From Pseudonocardia sp. 73-21 (GTDB lineage Bacteria > Actinomycetota > Actinomycetes > Mycobacteriales > Pseudonocardiaceae), in contig NZ_MKVV01000016.1 in assembly GCF_001899645.1 (NCBI RefSeq), positions 107,444 to 171,443 on the forward strand: a stretch of 64,000 nucleotides of DNA, given 5' to 3'. The position numbers and the translations under genes were made by a program. This document shows positions 1 through 9,931 of this stretch, in pieces; the stretch's first letter is position 1; each line of letters starts with the position of its first letter. Below the pieces are notes generated by a model, which made no database searches, was not told the origin of the DNA, and saw only the letters and a list, made by a program, of their open reading frames with translations.

Positions 1-2
1 GC

Positions 3-626
3 CGGGTCGGTGACGTGCTGGTCCACCGCCCCGCCGACGGCGCGCCCCGGTTCTTCGTCGTGCTGCGCGGGGGGCTTCAGGAGGTGCCCGGCGTGGTGGC
101 GGAACTGCTGCGCGTCGCGGCCGGGGAACGGGAGGCCGCGGCCGTCGGCGCCGACGTGGTCGGCTCGGCCACCTACGTCGACGACCTGCCGGTGGCGGGC
201 TGGCCCACCGGGTCGCCACGGATGCGGGAGCCCACCGACGCACCGGTCGCGTGCTGGACGTGGACGCCCGGCGGCCCGCCGTCCGGCGGGGTCTGGCTCG
301 GGTCGGCGTTGCCCCTGGCACCCGGGACCACACCCGTCGCCCTCGCCCGGGCCGACGGCGGTGGCGAGCGCCTCGACGCCGTGGCAGTCGGGCCGGGCGG
401 CGCCGTCCGGGCGGCCGCCGCGGGCCGGGCGTCCGGCACCGGGCCGCTGTGGCTGCTGTCGGGCAGCGGCGTCGGCTACGGCGTGGCCGACGACGCCACG
501 GCCGCCGCGCTCGGGATCACCGGCGCCGCCTCCGCGCCGGAGGCGGCCCTGCGGCTGCTGCCCACCGGCCCGGCGCTGGACCTGGCCCAGGCCGGGCGGG
601 TGGTGGACGTTCTCCCCGAGGGGTGA
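3..626 (+). CDS. eccB4: ESX-4 type VII secretion protein EccB, C-terminal part
   Basis: The reading frame is open from the left edge of the window, so only about the last 207 residues are present and the real start lies outside. EccB is a single-pass membrane core subunit of type VII secretion systems, with a large periplasmic domain. The recognisable stretches are FFVVLRGGLQEVPGVVAELL near the start of the visible part and GVGYGVADDATAAALGI near its end. The second matches the conserved EccB segment close to the C terminus. Finding mycP, eccD and eccC next door supports the assignment, and the gene set flanking rplM-rpsI identifies the locus as ESX-4. The N-terminal cytoplasmic part and transmembrane helix cannot be checked here. 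Confidence 0.87.
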   Translation, partial: RVGDVLVHRPADGAPRFFVVLRGGLQEVPGVVAELLRVAAGEREAAAVGADVVGSATYVDDLPVAGWPTGSPRMREPTDAPVACWTWTPGGPPSGGVWLGSALPLAPGTTPVALARADGGGERLDAVAVGPGGAVRAAAAGRASGTGPLWLLSGSGVGYGVADDATAAALGITGAASAPEAALRLLPTGPALDLAQAGRVVDVLPEG

Positions 627-633
627 GCCCGTC

Positions 634-835
634 GCGGTCGAGGCGCTCGTGGTCGCCGTTCCGGAGCAGTTCGCCGACGTCGACCTGGCCCTGGCCGCGA
701 TGGCGCACGCCGAGGGCCTGCCGGCGGACGCGGGGAGGCGGCGTTCGCGCCGGCCCGCATCGTGGGCTGGGTCGTGCACGCCCTGGAGGAGTACCGGGAG
801 CCCACGTTGCGGTTCCGGGGCGTCTACGCCGGGAA
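634..835 (+). pseudogene. Decayed citrate synthase C-terminus
   Basis: This short stretch between eccB and mycP encodes pieces of a citrate synthase tail in two frames. Frame 1 (634 to about 733) reads VEALVVAVPEQFADVDLALA followed by AMAHAEGLPADA. From about 733 the match continues in frame 3 as GWVVHALEEYREPTLRFR and ends with GVYAG. Citrate synthases end in the order 'NVDFALAAL...GMP...GW-AHALEEY-EP-LRFRP'. A single-base indel around 733 separates the halves, and nothing upstream encodes the rest of the enzyme. The fragment overlaps the 3' end of mycP on the other strand. It looks like a relic of an insertion or rearrangement, not a working gene. Confidence 0.7.
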
Positions 836-2224
836 GCGGCCTTCCCGAGGGCCCCGGGCGGGCCGGCGGCGCAGCACCCACACCGTCGCCCCGCACGCGG
901 TGAGCAGCGTGGTTGCCGCGAGCAGGTCGACGGGCCCGTCGTCCGGGGCCGCGACGGGCATCCCGACCGGTAGCTCGGCCGTGGGTGCCGGTGCCCCCGG
1001 CCGGTCGGGCGCCACGAGGACGGGCACAGCGGTGAGCGCGGCCACGGGGTCGACGACGCCGCGGCCCACCGCGTTGCCGCCCGGCGCCCGTCGGGCCGTG
1101 GCGAGGATGCGGTCCACCACCTGTGCGGCCGTCAGGTCCGGGTAGCGCTCGCGCACCAGTGCGGCCAGCCCGGCCACCCACGGCGCCGCGAAGCTCGTGC
1201 CCACGACACCCGTGCCCGTGGTGCCTCCCGCGACGGCGAGCGAGCGCAGACCCGTGCCCGGTGCGGCGAGGTCCACCCACGCGCCCGGGACCGTGAAGGA
1301 GGCCGGGGTGTCGTCGGGCCCGACGGCGCCGACGGCCAGGACGTCGTCGCCGTACCAGCCCGGCAACGAGACCTGGTCGGGCGGCTCGCGGCCCGGGACC
1401 GCGCACGAGCCCACCCCGGCGTTGCCGGCCGCCACGACGACCACGACGTCGGCCCGGGCGGCGTAGCGCAGGGCGGCCTGGATCGAGCGCCCCTGCCCGG
1501 CGGCCTGCGCGGCCGGCAGGCACACGGCCTCCGAGATGTTGATCACCCTGGCGCCCTCGCGGACCGCCAGCACGATCGCGTCGGCGAGCGTGGCGACATC
1601 GCCGGCGGGACGCAGGACGCCGTCCGGGCCGGGGACCTGGAACGACGGGCTGGACTGGCGGATCGCGACCAGCTGGGCGTCGGGCGCCATGCCGACGAAC
1701 CCGGCGCGGCCACCCGGGGCCGCCGCGGCCGCGAGGATGCCGGCGACGGCGGTGCCGTGCCCGTCGCAGTCGTCGAGGCCGTCGCCGCCGGTGAGGTAGT
1801 CGCCGCCACCGCGCAGGCGGGTGCCGAACCGGGGGTCGGGATGGACCCCGGTGTCGATCACGGCGACGACCTGGCCGGACCCGGTGGCCAGGCGGTGCAC
1901 GGCGGACAGCTGCATCCTCGCGGCACCGGTGTCGGCCGCGGCCGATCCGTCCGGGGGCGGTGGGGTGCAGGCCTGTGGCCGGCGCAGGCCCGGTGCGGCG
2001 GCGTCCGGGCGCAGGCCCGGCGGGGGAGCGGTGACCAGCGGGGGTGGCGCGGGCGGGGTGACGCCGGTGGCCGGGTGGTCGGTGGCCGGGTGGTCGGCGG
2101 CCGGGCTTGCCGCGACGGCTGCCTCAGCGGGGGTCGCGGTGGCCGGGTACGCGCCGGCGCCCAGGGCCAGCACGACGGCGAGGGCCAGCGCCGGAGCCGC
2201 GGTGCGGCACCCCCGGCCCGTCAC
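824..2224 (-). CDS. mycP4: Mycosin, type VII secretion S8 serine protease
   Basis: The 466-residue product is a membrane-anchored subtilisin-family protease of the ESX core, acting outside the cytoplasmic membrane. An N-terminal signal segment (residues about 10-30) is followed by a Pro/Ala-rich stretch. The catalytic triad is visible as D124 (VIDTG), H156 (DGHGTAVAG) and S344 (GTSFAAP), with the oxyanion-hole Asn at N268 (AAGN). A C-terminal hydrophobic helix (about 431-452) precedes an Arg-rich tail, as in mycosins. The GTG start overlaps the eccD stop codon (GTGA at 2221-2224), so translation is probably coupled. The region around residues 40-55 has a short repeat (ADHPATDHPAT). All key residues are present. 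Confidence 0.93.
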   Translation of the reverse strand: MTGRGCRTAAPALALAVVLALGAGAYPATATPAEAAVAASPAADHPATDHPATGVTPPAPPPLVTAPPPGLRPDAAAPGLRRPQACTPPPPDGSAAADTGAARMQLSAVHRLATGSGQVVAVIDTGVHPDPRFGTRLRGGGDYLTGGDGLDDCDGHGTAVAGILAAAAAPGGRAGFVGMAPDAQLVAIRQSSPSFQVPGPDGVLRPAGDVATLADAIVLAVREGARVINISEAVCLPAAQAAGQGRSIQAALRYAARADVVVVVAAGNAGVGSCAVPGREPPDQVSLPGWYGDDVLAVGAVGPDDTPASFTVPGAWVDLAAPGTGLRSLAVAGGTTGTGVVGTSFAAPWVAGLAALVRERYPDLTAAQVVDRILATARRAPGGNAVGRGVVDPVAALTAVPVLVAPDRPGAPAPTAELPVGMPVAAPDDGPVDLLAATTLLTACGATVWVLRRRPARGPREGRFPA

Positions 2225-3558
2225 AGCCCGCGGACCAGCCGGTAGAGGTCCATGGCGCCCAGGGCCAGCGGCACCGTGGCGGCGACGAGCAGCCCCTCGA
2301 GCAGGTCGACCGCGCGTCTCGAGACCGGCGACCCGAGCGGCTCGGTGCGGCCGAGGCCGGCGAGACCGACCCCGACGGCGAGCAGGAGCGCGCCCGCGGC
2401 GCCGAGCCGGGCGGCGTCGCCGTACCCGGCGGCCGACGCGGCCAGGACGACGCCCGCCCCGATCGCGGCGACCAGCGTGGTGCGCGCCGGCACGGCGTCG
2501 GCGTAACCGCGGGCCCGCAGCCCCAGCACCACGACGGTGACCGCCGCGAACGCCGGCCCCGCCCAGCCCCCGGCCGTGGTCGCGACCACCGCGCCGCCGG
2601 CCGCCGTCACGGCGCAGGCCCCGGCGAGCCCGGCGAGATGGCCGCGGGCGAGGTCGGCCCGCTCGGCGAGCTCCCCGGGCGACAGCCCGTCGGGGTCGGC
2701 GTCGGCGAGCTCGTCACCGTCGGCGGGGACGACCGGCCGGGGCAGCCCGGCCAGCCGGATCGCGACCCGGGGCAGCAACGGCCCGGCCACGACCGCCGCG
2801 GCCCCGACCGCCGCGGCGGCCGCCGTGCCCGTGAGCCCGAACCGCACACCGAGCAGCGCGACGGTCCCGAACACGGCGGTGACGACGGCGCCCACGAGCG
2901 CCGGGGTGACGACGCGCAGCAGCAGCTGGGCGACCGCGGCCACCGTGCCCGCCGCCGCCACCCCCACGAGCGCGGCCCCCGCGCCGCCCGGCACCGCCGC
3001 CCACCCCGCGGCGGCCGCGAGCGGAACGGCGGCCAGCGCCGCGACCCGGGGCAGGACCAGCCCGGAGTCGTCCGCGATCCCGTGCACCGCCCGGGAGACG
3101 ACGACGAGCGCACCGATCGCACCCAGCCCGGCGAGCACGGCCGCGGCGGGCGCGCCCGGCCCGGCCCCGGCAAGCACCGTGGCCGCCCCGACGGCGGCGG
3201 TGAGCACCGCGCCGGCGCCGAGGAGCCGGTGGCCCGGGCTCACGGCTCCGGTGCCCGCCGCCAGCGCGTCGACCGGATCGTCGAAGACGGGAGCGGGGGG
3301 CGGCGGTGCGTCCCGGGCGATCCGCAGCAGCTCGCCGTCGAGCACCCCGAGCTGGTCCAGGGTGGCCGCGCCCGGCAGCGGGCCGCCGCCCACTCCGCTC
3401 AGCCGCCACGGTTCGGGCCGCCACTGGCTGTCCGGCTCTCCCACCAGCTCCAGCACCATCGGCACGAGCTCGGAGACCGGCACGTCCGCGGGCAGCGCGA
3501 CGTCGACTCTGCGTCGTGGGGCCAGCACCGTGAGCCGGCAGTACGACTGGTGGTTCAC
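2221..3558 (-). CDS. eccD4: Type VII secretion integral membrane protein EccD
   Basis: EccD is the multi-spanning channel-forming core subunit of ESX systems. The 445-residue product starts with a ubiquitin-like domain (residues about 1-90: YCRLTVLAPRRRVDVALPAD, then a DGELLRI segment). Eleven or so strongly hydrophobic Ala/Val/Leu/Gly-rich helices follow, which is the family layout and length. The GTG at 3558 was chosen because AGGAGG lies 7 nt upstream; a longer frame to 3990 runs antisense over eccC and has no ribosome site. The gene is divergent from eccC, with the start codons about 150 bp apart, and is followed by mycP with a 4-nt overlap. Confidence 0.92.
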   Translation of the reverse strand: MNHQSYCRLTVLAPRRRVDVALPADVPVSELVPMVLELVGEPDSQWRPEPWRLSGVGGGPLPGAATLDQLGVLDGELLRIARDAPPPPAPVFDDPVDALAAGTGAVSPGHRLLGAGAVLTAAVGAATVLAGAGPGAPAAAVLAGLGAIGALVVVSRAVHGIADDSGLVLPRVAALAAVPLAAAAGWAAVPGGAGAALVGVAAAGTVAAVAQLLLRVVTPALVGAVVTAVFGTVALLGVRFGLTGTAAAAAVGAAAVVAGPLLPRVAIRLAGLPRPVVPADGDELADADPDGLSPGELAERADLARGHLAGLAGACAVTAAGGAVVATTAGGWAGPAFAAVTVVVLGLRARGYADAVPARTTLVAAIGAGVVLAASAAGYGDAARLGAAGALLLAVGVGLAGLGRTEPLGSPVSRRAVDLLEGLLVAATVPLALGAMDLYRLVRGL

Positions 3559-3712
3559 GGTGCAACCTCCTGCGCAACCGACTGTGGACAACTGCTCGTG
3601 AGTTCTCCCGAATCGCCACGAACCGACCGGGGTGCTGCCTAGCATCGCAACGCCGGTGGGTCCGGCGGGGGCGTTTGGAGAAACCCGTCCCGGTGGCGGA
3701 AGGGGTACGGAG

Positions 3713-6700
3713 ATGGCCACGGTCGGAGTGGTGCGGCAGCGGCGGATCCCGCCGCGCACGCCCGGCGGTGAGCTCGCGCTCGAGCCGCCGCCCGAGCCGG
3801 AACGCCTCGTACCACCCGGCGTCCTCGCCCGCCTGCTGCCCGGCGTGATGCTGCTGGGTTCGGTCGGCTTCATCGCCGTGCTCGGGCCGGAGAACCCCAC
3901 GTCCTGGCTGTTCGGGGGCATGTTCGCGCTCTCCACGCTCGGCATGGTCATGACGAGCGGTGGCCGCGGCGGGGGCAGCCGGGCGGCCACCCTCGACGAG
4001 AACCGGCGCGACTACCTGCGCTATCTCGCCCAGCTGCGCCACCGCGTGCGGGGTGTCGCGGCCGAGCAGCGCGCGGCGGCCGAGTCGGCCCACCCCGATC
4101 CGGCCGCCTGGCCCACCGTGATCGCGCACGGTCGGCTGTGGGAGCGGCGGGCGGCGGATCCGGACTTCGCCCACGTCCGCATCGGCCGGGGCGCCCAGCG
4201 GCTGGCCGTGCGGCTCGTGGCGCCGCAGACCGGGCCGGTGGAGGGCATCGAACCGGTCACGGCGCTGGCCCTGCCCGGTTCCTGACCGGCCACGCGGTCG
4301 TCCCCGACCTCCCGGTCGCGCTGTCGCTGCGCGCGAGTTCCACGGTGTGGCTGGAACCGGACGGGACGGCCGGCGATCCGGGGCCGGTCCGGGCGCTCGC
4401 TCGGGCGCTCGTCGCGCAGTACGCGATGTGGCACAGCCCGGCCGACGCGCTGCTCGCGGTGGTCGCCGCACCGTCCACGGTGGCGGAGTGGGAGTGGGTG
4501 AAGTGGCTGCCGCACGCGGCGCACCCGCGCCGGCGGGACGCGGTCGGGCCCCTGCGCATGATCACCCACGACGCCGACGACGTGCGCCGCTGGTGGCTCG
4601 TGGAGCTGGCCGGGCGGCCGTCCGGCCCGGGGGTCGGTGAGCCGCACCTGCTCGTCGTGGTCGACGGGGTCGTGGACGGGCCGGGGCCCTGGGCGGGTGT
4701 CGCGGGCGTCACCGTGGTGCGGGTCGGGGCCCCACCAGGACGGCGGCCCGCCCCGTCGGTCGTGCGGCTGCAGGTGGGGCCCGACGGTCTGCACCGCAGC
4801 GGCGGTGAGGAGGCCCCGGCCCGGATCGGGCACCCCGACGTCCTCGGCCGGGCCGAGGCCACGGCACTCGCCCGGCGGCTCGCGCGTTACCGGCCCGGCG
4901 GTTCCGGTTTGGCCGACGAGGAGGGGCCGCGGGCCGCTCCGGGGCTGCCCGCGTTGCTCGCGCTGGGTCCCGGCCCGTCGGGCATCGCGGCCCTGCGGGC
5001 CCGGTGGGCGGCCGCCGAGAGCGACCGGTTGCGGGTGCCCATCGGCGTCGACGAGCGGGGCCACCCCGTCACGCTCGACCTCAAGGAGTCGGCGCTGGGC
5101 GGCAGCGGTCCGCACGGCCTGTGCATCGGTGCCACCGGTTCGGGCAAGAGCGAGCTGCTGCGCACGCTCGTGCTCGGGCTGGCCGCCGCGCACTCGCCGG
5201 AGGAGCTCAACGTCGTGCTCGTCGACTTCAAGGGCGGCGCCACGTTCCTCGGGCTCGCCACGCTGCCCCACGTGTCGGCGGTCATCACCAACCTGGTCGA
5301 CGAGCTGAGCCTGGTGGACCGCATGGCCGACGCGCTGGCCGGCGAGATCACCCGCCGCCAGGAGATGCTGCGGGCCGCGGGCAACCTCGTCGGCGTCACC
5401 GACTACGCCGCGGCCCGCCGGGCGGGAGCGCCGCTGCCGCCCCTGCCGGCCCTGTTCGTCGTGGTCGACGAGTTCTCCGAGCTGCTCGCCCAGCGTCCCG
5501 AGCTCATCGACCTGCTGGTCACCATCGGCCGCCTCGGGCGCTCGCTCGGGCTGCACCTGCTGCTGGCCTCCCAGCGCCTCGACGAGGGCCGCCTGCGGGG
5601 CCTGGAGTCGCACCTGTCCTACCGCATCGCGCTGCGCACGTTCTCGTCGTCGGAGTCGCGGGCCGTGCTCGGGGTGCCCGACGCCCACCAGCTGCCGTCC
5701 GCCCCCGGCTCGGCGTTCCTCGCCACCGGCACCGACGAGCTGGTGCGGTTCCGGGCCGCCTACGTGTCGGGGCCCCAGGTCACCGACACCGGTCCACCCG
5801 TGCCGTCCCCGGTACGGCCGCGGGCGCACGCGTTCGGGATCCGGCCGGTGCCCGTCGCCGGTGAGCCGGAGGCGCCGCTCCCCGAGGCCGACGAGGGCGA
5901 CGCACCCACCGTGCTGGAGACGGTGATCGCGGCGCTCGCCGGGCCGGGGCCGGTCGCCCACCGGGTCTGGCTGCCGCCGCTCGACGTCCCGCCCGCGCTC
6001 GACGAGGTGCTGGGGCCGGTCGTCCCGGTCGCCGGCCGTGGGCTGGTGGCCACCACCGGTGCCGCGGGCACCCTGCAGACGTCGATCGGGCTGGTGGACC
6101 GGCCCTACCAGCAGCGCCGCGACCCTCTGGTGATCGACCTGGCGGGGTCGTCCGGGCACCTGGCGGTGGTCGGCGGGCCGCGGGCGGGGAAGTCCACGGC
6201 CCTGGCCACGGTGGTGCTCGGTCTCGCGCTCACCCACACCCCCGAGCAGCTCGGCGTCCACGTGCTCGACTTCGGCGGCGGGACGCTCGCGGTGCTCGCC
6301 GGGCTGCCGCACGTGGGCTCCGTCGCCGACCGGCAGCAGGCCGATCTCGTGCGGCGCACGGTCGCGGAGCTGTCGGCGGTGCTGGCCCGCCGCGAGCGGC
6401 TGTTCCGCGAGGCCGGGCTGGCGTCGGTGGAGGCGTTCCGGGCCCGGCGGGCGGCGGGCGACTTCGAGCAGGAGCCCGCCACCGACCTCCTGCTCGTCGT
6501 CGACGGGTACCTGACGCTGCGGGGGGAGTTCGACGATCTCGAGGCGCGGCTGCTGCCGCTGGCCGCGCAGGGGCTGTCCTACGGGCTGCACCTGGCGATG
6601 TCGGCCACCCGCTGGAGCGAGCTGCGGCCGGCGGTGAAGGACCTGATGGGCGGGCGGATCGAGCTGCGGCTGGGCGAGCCGTCGGAGTCGGAGGTCGACC

Positions 6701-7629
6701 GGCGGCGCGCGGCCGAGGTGCCCACGCGCCCGGGCCACGGCCTGTCGCCCGACGGTGCGGCCACGGTGATCGCCGAGCCCCGGTTGGCCTCCGGCCCGTC
6801 CGACGCGGCGGCGCTCGTCGCGGCCGTCGCCGCGGCGGCACCGGGGCCGGGCATCCCACCCGTGCGGCTGCTGCCCGACCGTATCGAGCTCACCGCGCTT
6901 CCCCCGGCCGCACCGGGTGAGAACGGCATCCCGATCGGGGTGGACGAGGAGCGTCTCGCCCGGGTGTCGGTCGATCTGGCCGCGGAGCCCCACCTGGTGT
7001 GCTTCGCCGACGCGGAGAGCGGCAAGACCACCCTGCTGCGGCTGGTGGGCCGGGGCATCACCGACCGGTTCACCCCGGAGCAGGCCCGTGTCGTGGTCGT
7101 CGACCACCGCCGGGGGCTGCTCGGGTTCGTCCCGCCCTCGCACCTGCTCGTCCACTCCAGCACGCCGGAGACCACGGCCGCGGCGGCCCGCACGGTCGCC
7201 GACTCGCTGCGGCGCAGGCTGCCCGGCCCCGAGGTCACGCCGCGGGCGCTGCGCGAACGGAGCTGGTGGAGCGGGCCGGAGGTCTACGTGCTGGTCGACG
7301 ACTACGACCTGGTGGCGCCCGGTGGCGGCGTCACCCACCCGTTGCTGCCGCTCGTCGAGTTCCTGCCGCAGGCCAAGGACGTGGGCCTGCACGTGGTGGT
7401 CACCCGGCGCAGCGGCGGGGCGGGCCGGGCCCTGTTCGACCCCCTGCTGGGCCGGCTGCGCGAGCTCGCGACGCCCGGGCTGGTCATGAACGGCACCGCC
7501 GACGAGGGGGCGCTGATCGAGAACGTGAAGCCGTCCACCCAGCCACCCGGCCGCGGCACGTTCGTCGACCGCAGGCGCGGCGCCCGGCGGCTGCAGCTGG
7601 CGTGGCTGCCGCCGGAGGACGAGCCGTGA
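3713..7629 (+). CDS. eccC4: ESX-4 FtsK/SpoIIIE-type ATPase EccC, interrupted by a frameshift
   Basis: EccC is the motor ATPase of type VII secretion. It recognises WXG100 substrates and drives their export. The ATG at 3713 follows a GGAAGGGG/ACGGAG site. The first part (3713-4285) has two transmembrane helices and ends prematurely. The rest of the protein continues in another frame to 7629. The break is at about 4281-4284: restoring one G in the CTGCCCGGTTCC stretch gives ALALRRFLTGH, the expected family sequence. The continuous product would be about 1305 residues, normal for EccC. Three nucleotide-binding domains are intact: GATGSGKSE (5128-5154), VGGPRAGKST (about 6168-6197) and ADAESGKTT (about 7003-7030). 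Either an assembly error or a true disabling mutation would explain this. Confidence 0.85.
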
Positions 7630-7639
7630 CGAGGCCGCG

Positions 7640-8932
7640 GTGACCGGGGCCAGGCGGGTCGCCGTCCAGGTCGGGGCGGGTGCACTGCGGGTGGCGGTGG
7701 CCGGGGACGGCCCGCCGACGGTCGTGGAGCTGCCGCCCGCTCGCGGCCCGCTCGACCTGCCGGAGCTGGTGGCGCGGGTCGCCGGGCCGGGGCCGGCCGA
7801 GATCGTGCTCGTGCATCCCGCGGGGTGGACGCCACAGCGGATCGCGGCCTGGGCGCGCCGGCCGGTGCGGCCGGTCCCGGCCCCGGTCGCGGTGGCCGGG
7901 CCGGGGCGGCGGCTCGTGCTGGACGTCGGGGCGTCCGGCTCGGAGGCCACGCTGGTCGAGCGCGGACGGATGGCGGCGCGGTGGCGGAGCGACGTCGGGG
8001 GCGCCCGGCTCGACGAGGCCGTGGCCGGGCTGACCGGCAGCACCGCGGTGCGGGCCCGGCGGGTACGGGAGGCGCTGTCGCTGCTGCCCGAGGCGGGTGG
8101 GATCGACGCCGAGCAGCTGCGCGTGGCCGCGTCGCCGCTGTTCGACGAGCTGGTCGCGATGGTTCGGGGCGTCGACGCGCCCGTCCTGCTGATCGGCGGT
8201 GTGGCCCGGTCCCCGCTCGTGGCCGAGGCGCTCGACGAGGCGGGCGTCGCCGACGTCGTCGTGGCACCGCGACCCGAGACGGCGGCCCTTCTCGGGGCGC
8301 TGGCGCTACCGCTGGACCGCACGGCCGTCTCCGAGCCCGCCGACCCGGCCGACACCGCCGTCCTGCTGCCGCCGCCTGCGGCGGGGGCTCGGCGTCCGCT
8401 GCGGCGGGTCCTCGCCGGTGTCGCGGCCGTCGCGGCCGTCGCGGGTCTGCTCGCGGCCGGCCGTGCGCTCGGGCCGCCGGTCGTCGTCACCGTCCCGGTG
8501 GGCACGCTCGTGCAGTACGGCTACCGGTTCGCGGTACCGGCGGGCTGGGTGCACACCGGAGGGCTGCCCGAGCGGCGGCGCAGCCTGCTCACCCCGGCCG
8601 CGGCGCCGGCGAGCAGCGACCTCATCGCCGTCGAGCGCACCCCGCTGGGCTACGACGCCGCGGCCGAACCGGAGCGCACCCGGGCCGAGCTGCGGGCCGT
8701 CTACGACGACGCCGTCGCCGCGGGCGACCCGCTGTCGGACTACGGCGCCCGCACCGTCTCCGGCCGCCCGGTCACCACCTACCGGCAGCAGGACGACGGT
8801 GTGGTCATCGAGTGGTTCGTCGTGCTCGACGGGGACGCGCAGCTCTCGGTCGGCTGCCGCCACACCCCGGCGGGGGAGGCCACCGTGCTGGCGGCGTGTG
8901 CGGTGGTCGTGGCCTCGGTGCGGCGCGACTGA
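7640..8932 (+). CDS. Type VII secretion-associated protein, Rv3446c-like
   Basis: The 430-residue product corresponds in position and layout to Rv3446c, the extra protein of ESX-4 loci (the TIGR03931 type). The N-terminal half resembles an actin/Hsp70-like fold, with a phosphate-loop-like LVLDVGASGSEATLVE segment around residues 94-109 and PVLLIGGVARSPLVAEAL around 182-199. A basic region and one transmembrane helix (about 253-277) follow. The exported C-terminal domain (GYRFAVPAGWVHTGG onward) resembles small secreted T7SS-associated domains. It lies 10 nt after eccC and before the WXG100 pair. Its role is unknown; regulating or chaperoning ESX-4 is a guess from its position. The start is GTG with a weak ribosome site. 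Confidence 0.82.
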   Translation: MTGARRVAVQVGAGALRVAVAGDGPPTVVELPPARGPLDLPELVARVAGPGPAEIVLVHPAGWTPQRIAAWARRPVRPVPAPVAVAGPGRRLVLDVGASGSEATLVERGRMAARWRSDVGGARLDEAVAGLTGSTAVRARRVREALSLLPEAGGIDAEQLRVAASPLFDELVAMVRGVDAPVLLIGGVARSPLVAEALDEAGVADVVVAPRPETAALLGALALPLDRTAVSEPADPADTAVLLPPPAAGARRPLRRVLAGVAAVAAVAGLLAAGRALGPPVVVTVPVGTLVQYGYRFAVPAGWVHTGGLPERRRSLLTPAAAPASSDLIAVERTPLGYDAAAEPERTRAELRAVYDDAVAAGDPLSDYGARTVSGRPVTTYRQQDDGVVIEWFVVLDGDAQLSVGCRHTPAGEATVLAACAVVVASVRRD

Positions 8933-9060
8933 GCACAGCGGGCCCGACCACTTCGTTCGCACCTGCGAACCGTTGCCGGGAAACGCCACGGGGGACCCAC
9001 CCCCGCTGTCACCGTCACCGGGACGGGTTCGACACGGCAGAGCGACGAGGGGTGAGCCGG

Positions 9061-9381
9061 ATGGCAGGAACGGCCGACGGGTTCGGCACGACGACGGAGG
9101 AGATGGAGCGGGCGGGCCGACACGTCCTGTCCGTGAACGGTGCGGTGCAGGGCGAGCTCGCCGCACTGCGGGGCAAGCTCGGTCCGCTCGCCGGGGCCTG
9201 GAAGGGCCAGGCGTCGGTGGAGTTCGCGAAGCTCATGGCGCGGTGGGACACCGACGCCAAGGCGCTCAACGAGGCGCTGCGTTCCATCGGCGAGTCCATC
9301 CAGGGCTCCCGCATCACCTACCAGCAGCAGGAGGACGCCCAGGCCGCGAGCATGTCGTCCATCACCGCGGCGCTGGGCTGA
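9061..9381 (+). CDS. esxU: WXG100 family secreted protein EsxU-like
   Basis: This 106-residue helical-hairpin protein has the WXG100 turn as WKG at about residue 46 (GAWKGQAS). It should pair with the next gene product and be exported by the ESX-4 machinery. The ATG at 9061 follows GAGGGG. Its place as the first of two WXG100 genes between the Rv3446c-like gene and rplM matches esxU of M. tuberculosis ESX-4. The C-terminal half (ITYQQQEDAQAASMSSI) carries a Y-x3-D/E-type signal (YQQQE) of the kind recognised by type VII secretion. Confidence 0.85.
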   Translation: MAGTADGFGTTTEEMERAGRHVLSVNGAVQGELAALRGKLGPLAGAWKGQASVEFAKLMARWDTDAKALNEALRSIGESIQGSRITYQQQEDAQAASMSSITAALG

Positions 9382-9391
9382 GGAGGCCACG

Positions 9392-9685
9392 ATGAGCGCA
9401 CCGGAAATCAAGGTCACGTTCAGCGCGCTGGCCGCCGCACAGGGCGACGTCGCCACCACCGCGTCCCGCATCACGGCCCAGCTCGACGACCTGAAGCGCT
9501 ACCTGGCCCCCATGGTCGCCACCTGGCAGGGCCGGGCGGCCGAGGACTACCAGGTCAAGCAGCGTCAGTGGGACTCCGCGGCCACCGACATCGCCGCGGT
9601 GCTCGCCCAGATCGGGGTCGCGCTCGGCAGCGCCAACGACAGCTACCAGCAGGTCGAGAACGCCAACGCGGCCCGGTGGAGGTAG
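9392..9685 (+). CDS. esxT: WXG100 family secreted protein EsxT-like
   Basis: This is the second WXG100 protein of the ESX-4 pair, 97 residues, with the turn motif WQG (MVATWQGRAAEDY) near residue 45. It begins 10 nt after the esxU stop, with a perfect AGGAGG at 9381-9386, so the two are co-translated and presumably form a heterodimer. The C-terminal segment SYQQVENANAARWR again contains a Y-x3-E-like signal. It is followed by about 245 bp before rplM, the same neighbour as in mycobacteria. Confidence 0.86.
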   Translation: MSAPEIKVTFSALAAAQGDVATTASRITAQLDDLKRYLAPMVATWQGRAAEDYQVKQRQWDSAATDIAAVLAQIGVALGSANDSYQQVENANAARWR

Positions 9686-9931
9686 CCTCGAACGCAGGAC
9701 GGACGGGGGTGCCCGTCGGTTGCAGGGGGTGTTGTCACCGTCCTCGGAACCGGCAGGTACCCTCGTTCTTCGATAGTGCGGAGGGTGGAGAACCCCCGGA
9801 TGCTGTGATTCTTGGACCGCAGCAAAGCTCGGAGTCCGGGCCCGGCGCCCACCGCACCCGCCGCACCAGAGAAACGCCTCGCGGGCGCTCGACAACGCCC
9901 GGCGAGCACACGACATTGACGAGGTAGGTCC
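9686..9931 (+). other. rplM upstream region, no gene seen
   Basis: This is 246 bp of non-coding sequence between esxT and rplM. A TANNNT box (TACCCT, 9758-9763) has a TTGTCA 20 nt before it (9732-9737). That spacing is too long for a confident sigma-A promoter, but the rplM-rpsI-glmM transcript probably begins here. No riboswitch or small gene could be supported. Confidence 0.4.

Noticed and set aside
4021..8505. A 1494-residue minus-strand frame across eccC
   Set aside because: It is antisense to eccC and the Rv3446c-like gene, has low-complexity composition and no domain.
9732..9763. Standard sigma-A promoter for rplM
   Set aside because: The TTGTCA and TACCCT boxes are 20 bp apart, so it was left as a weak candidate.
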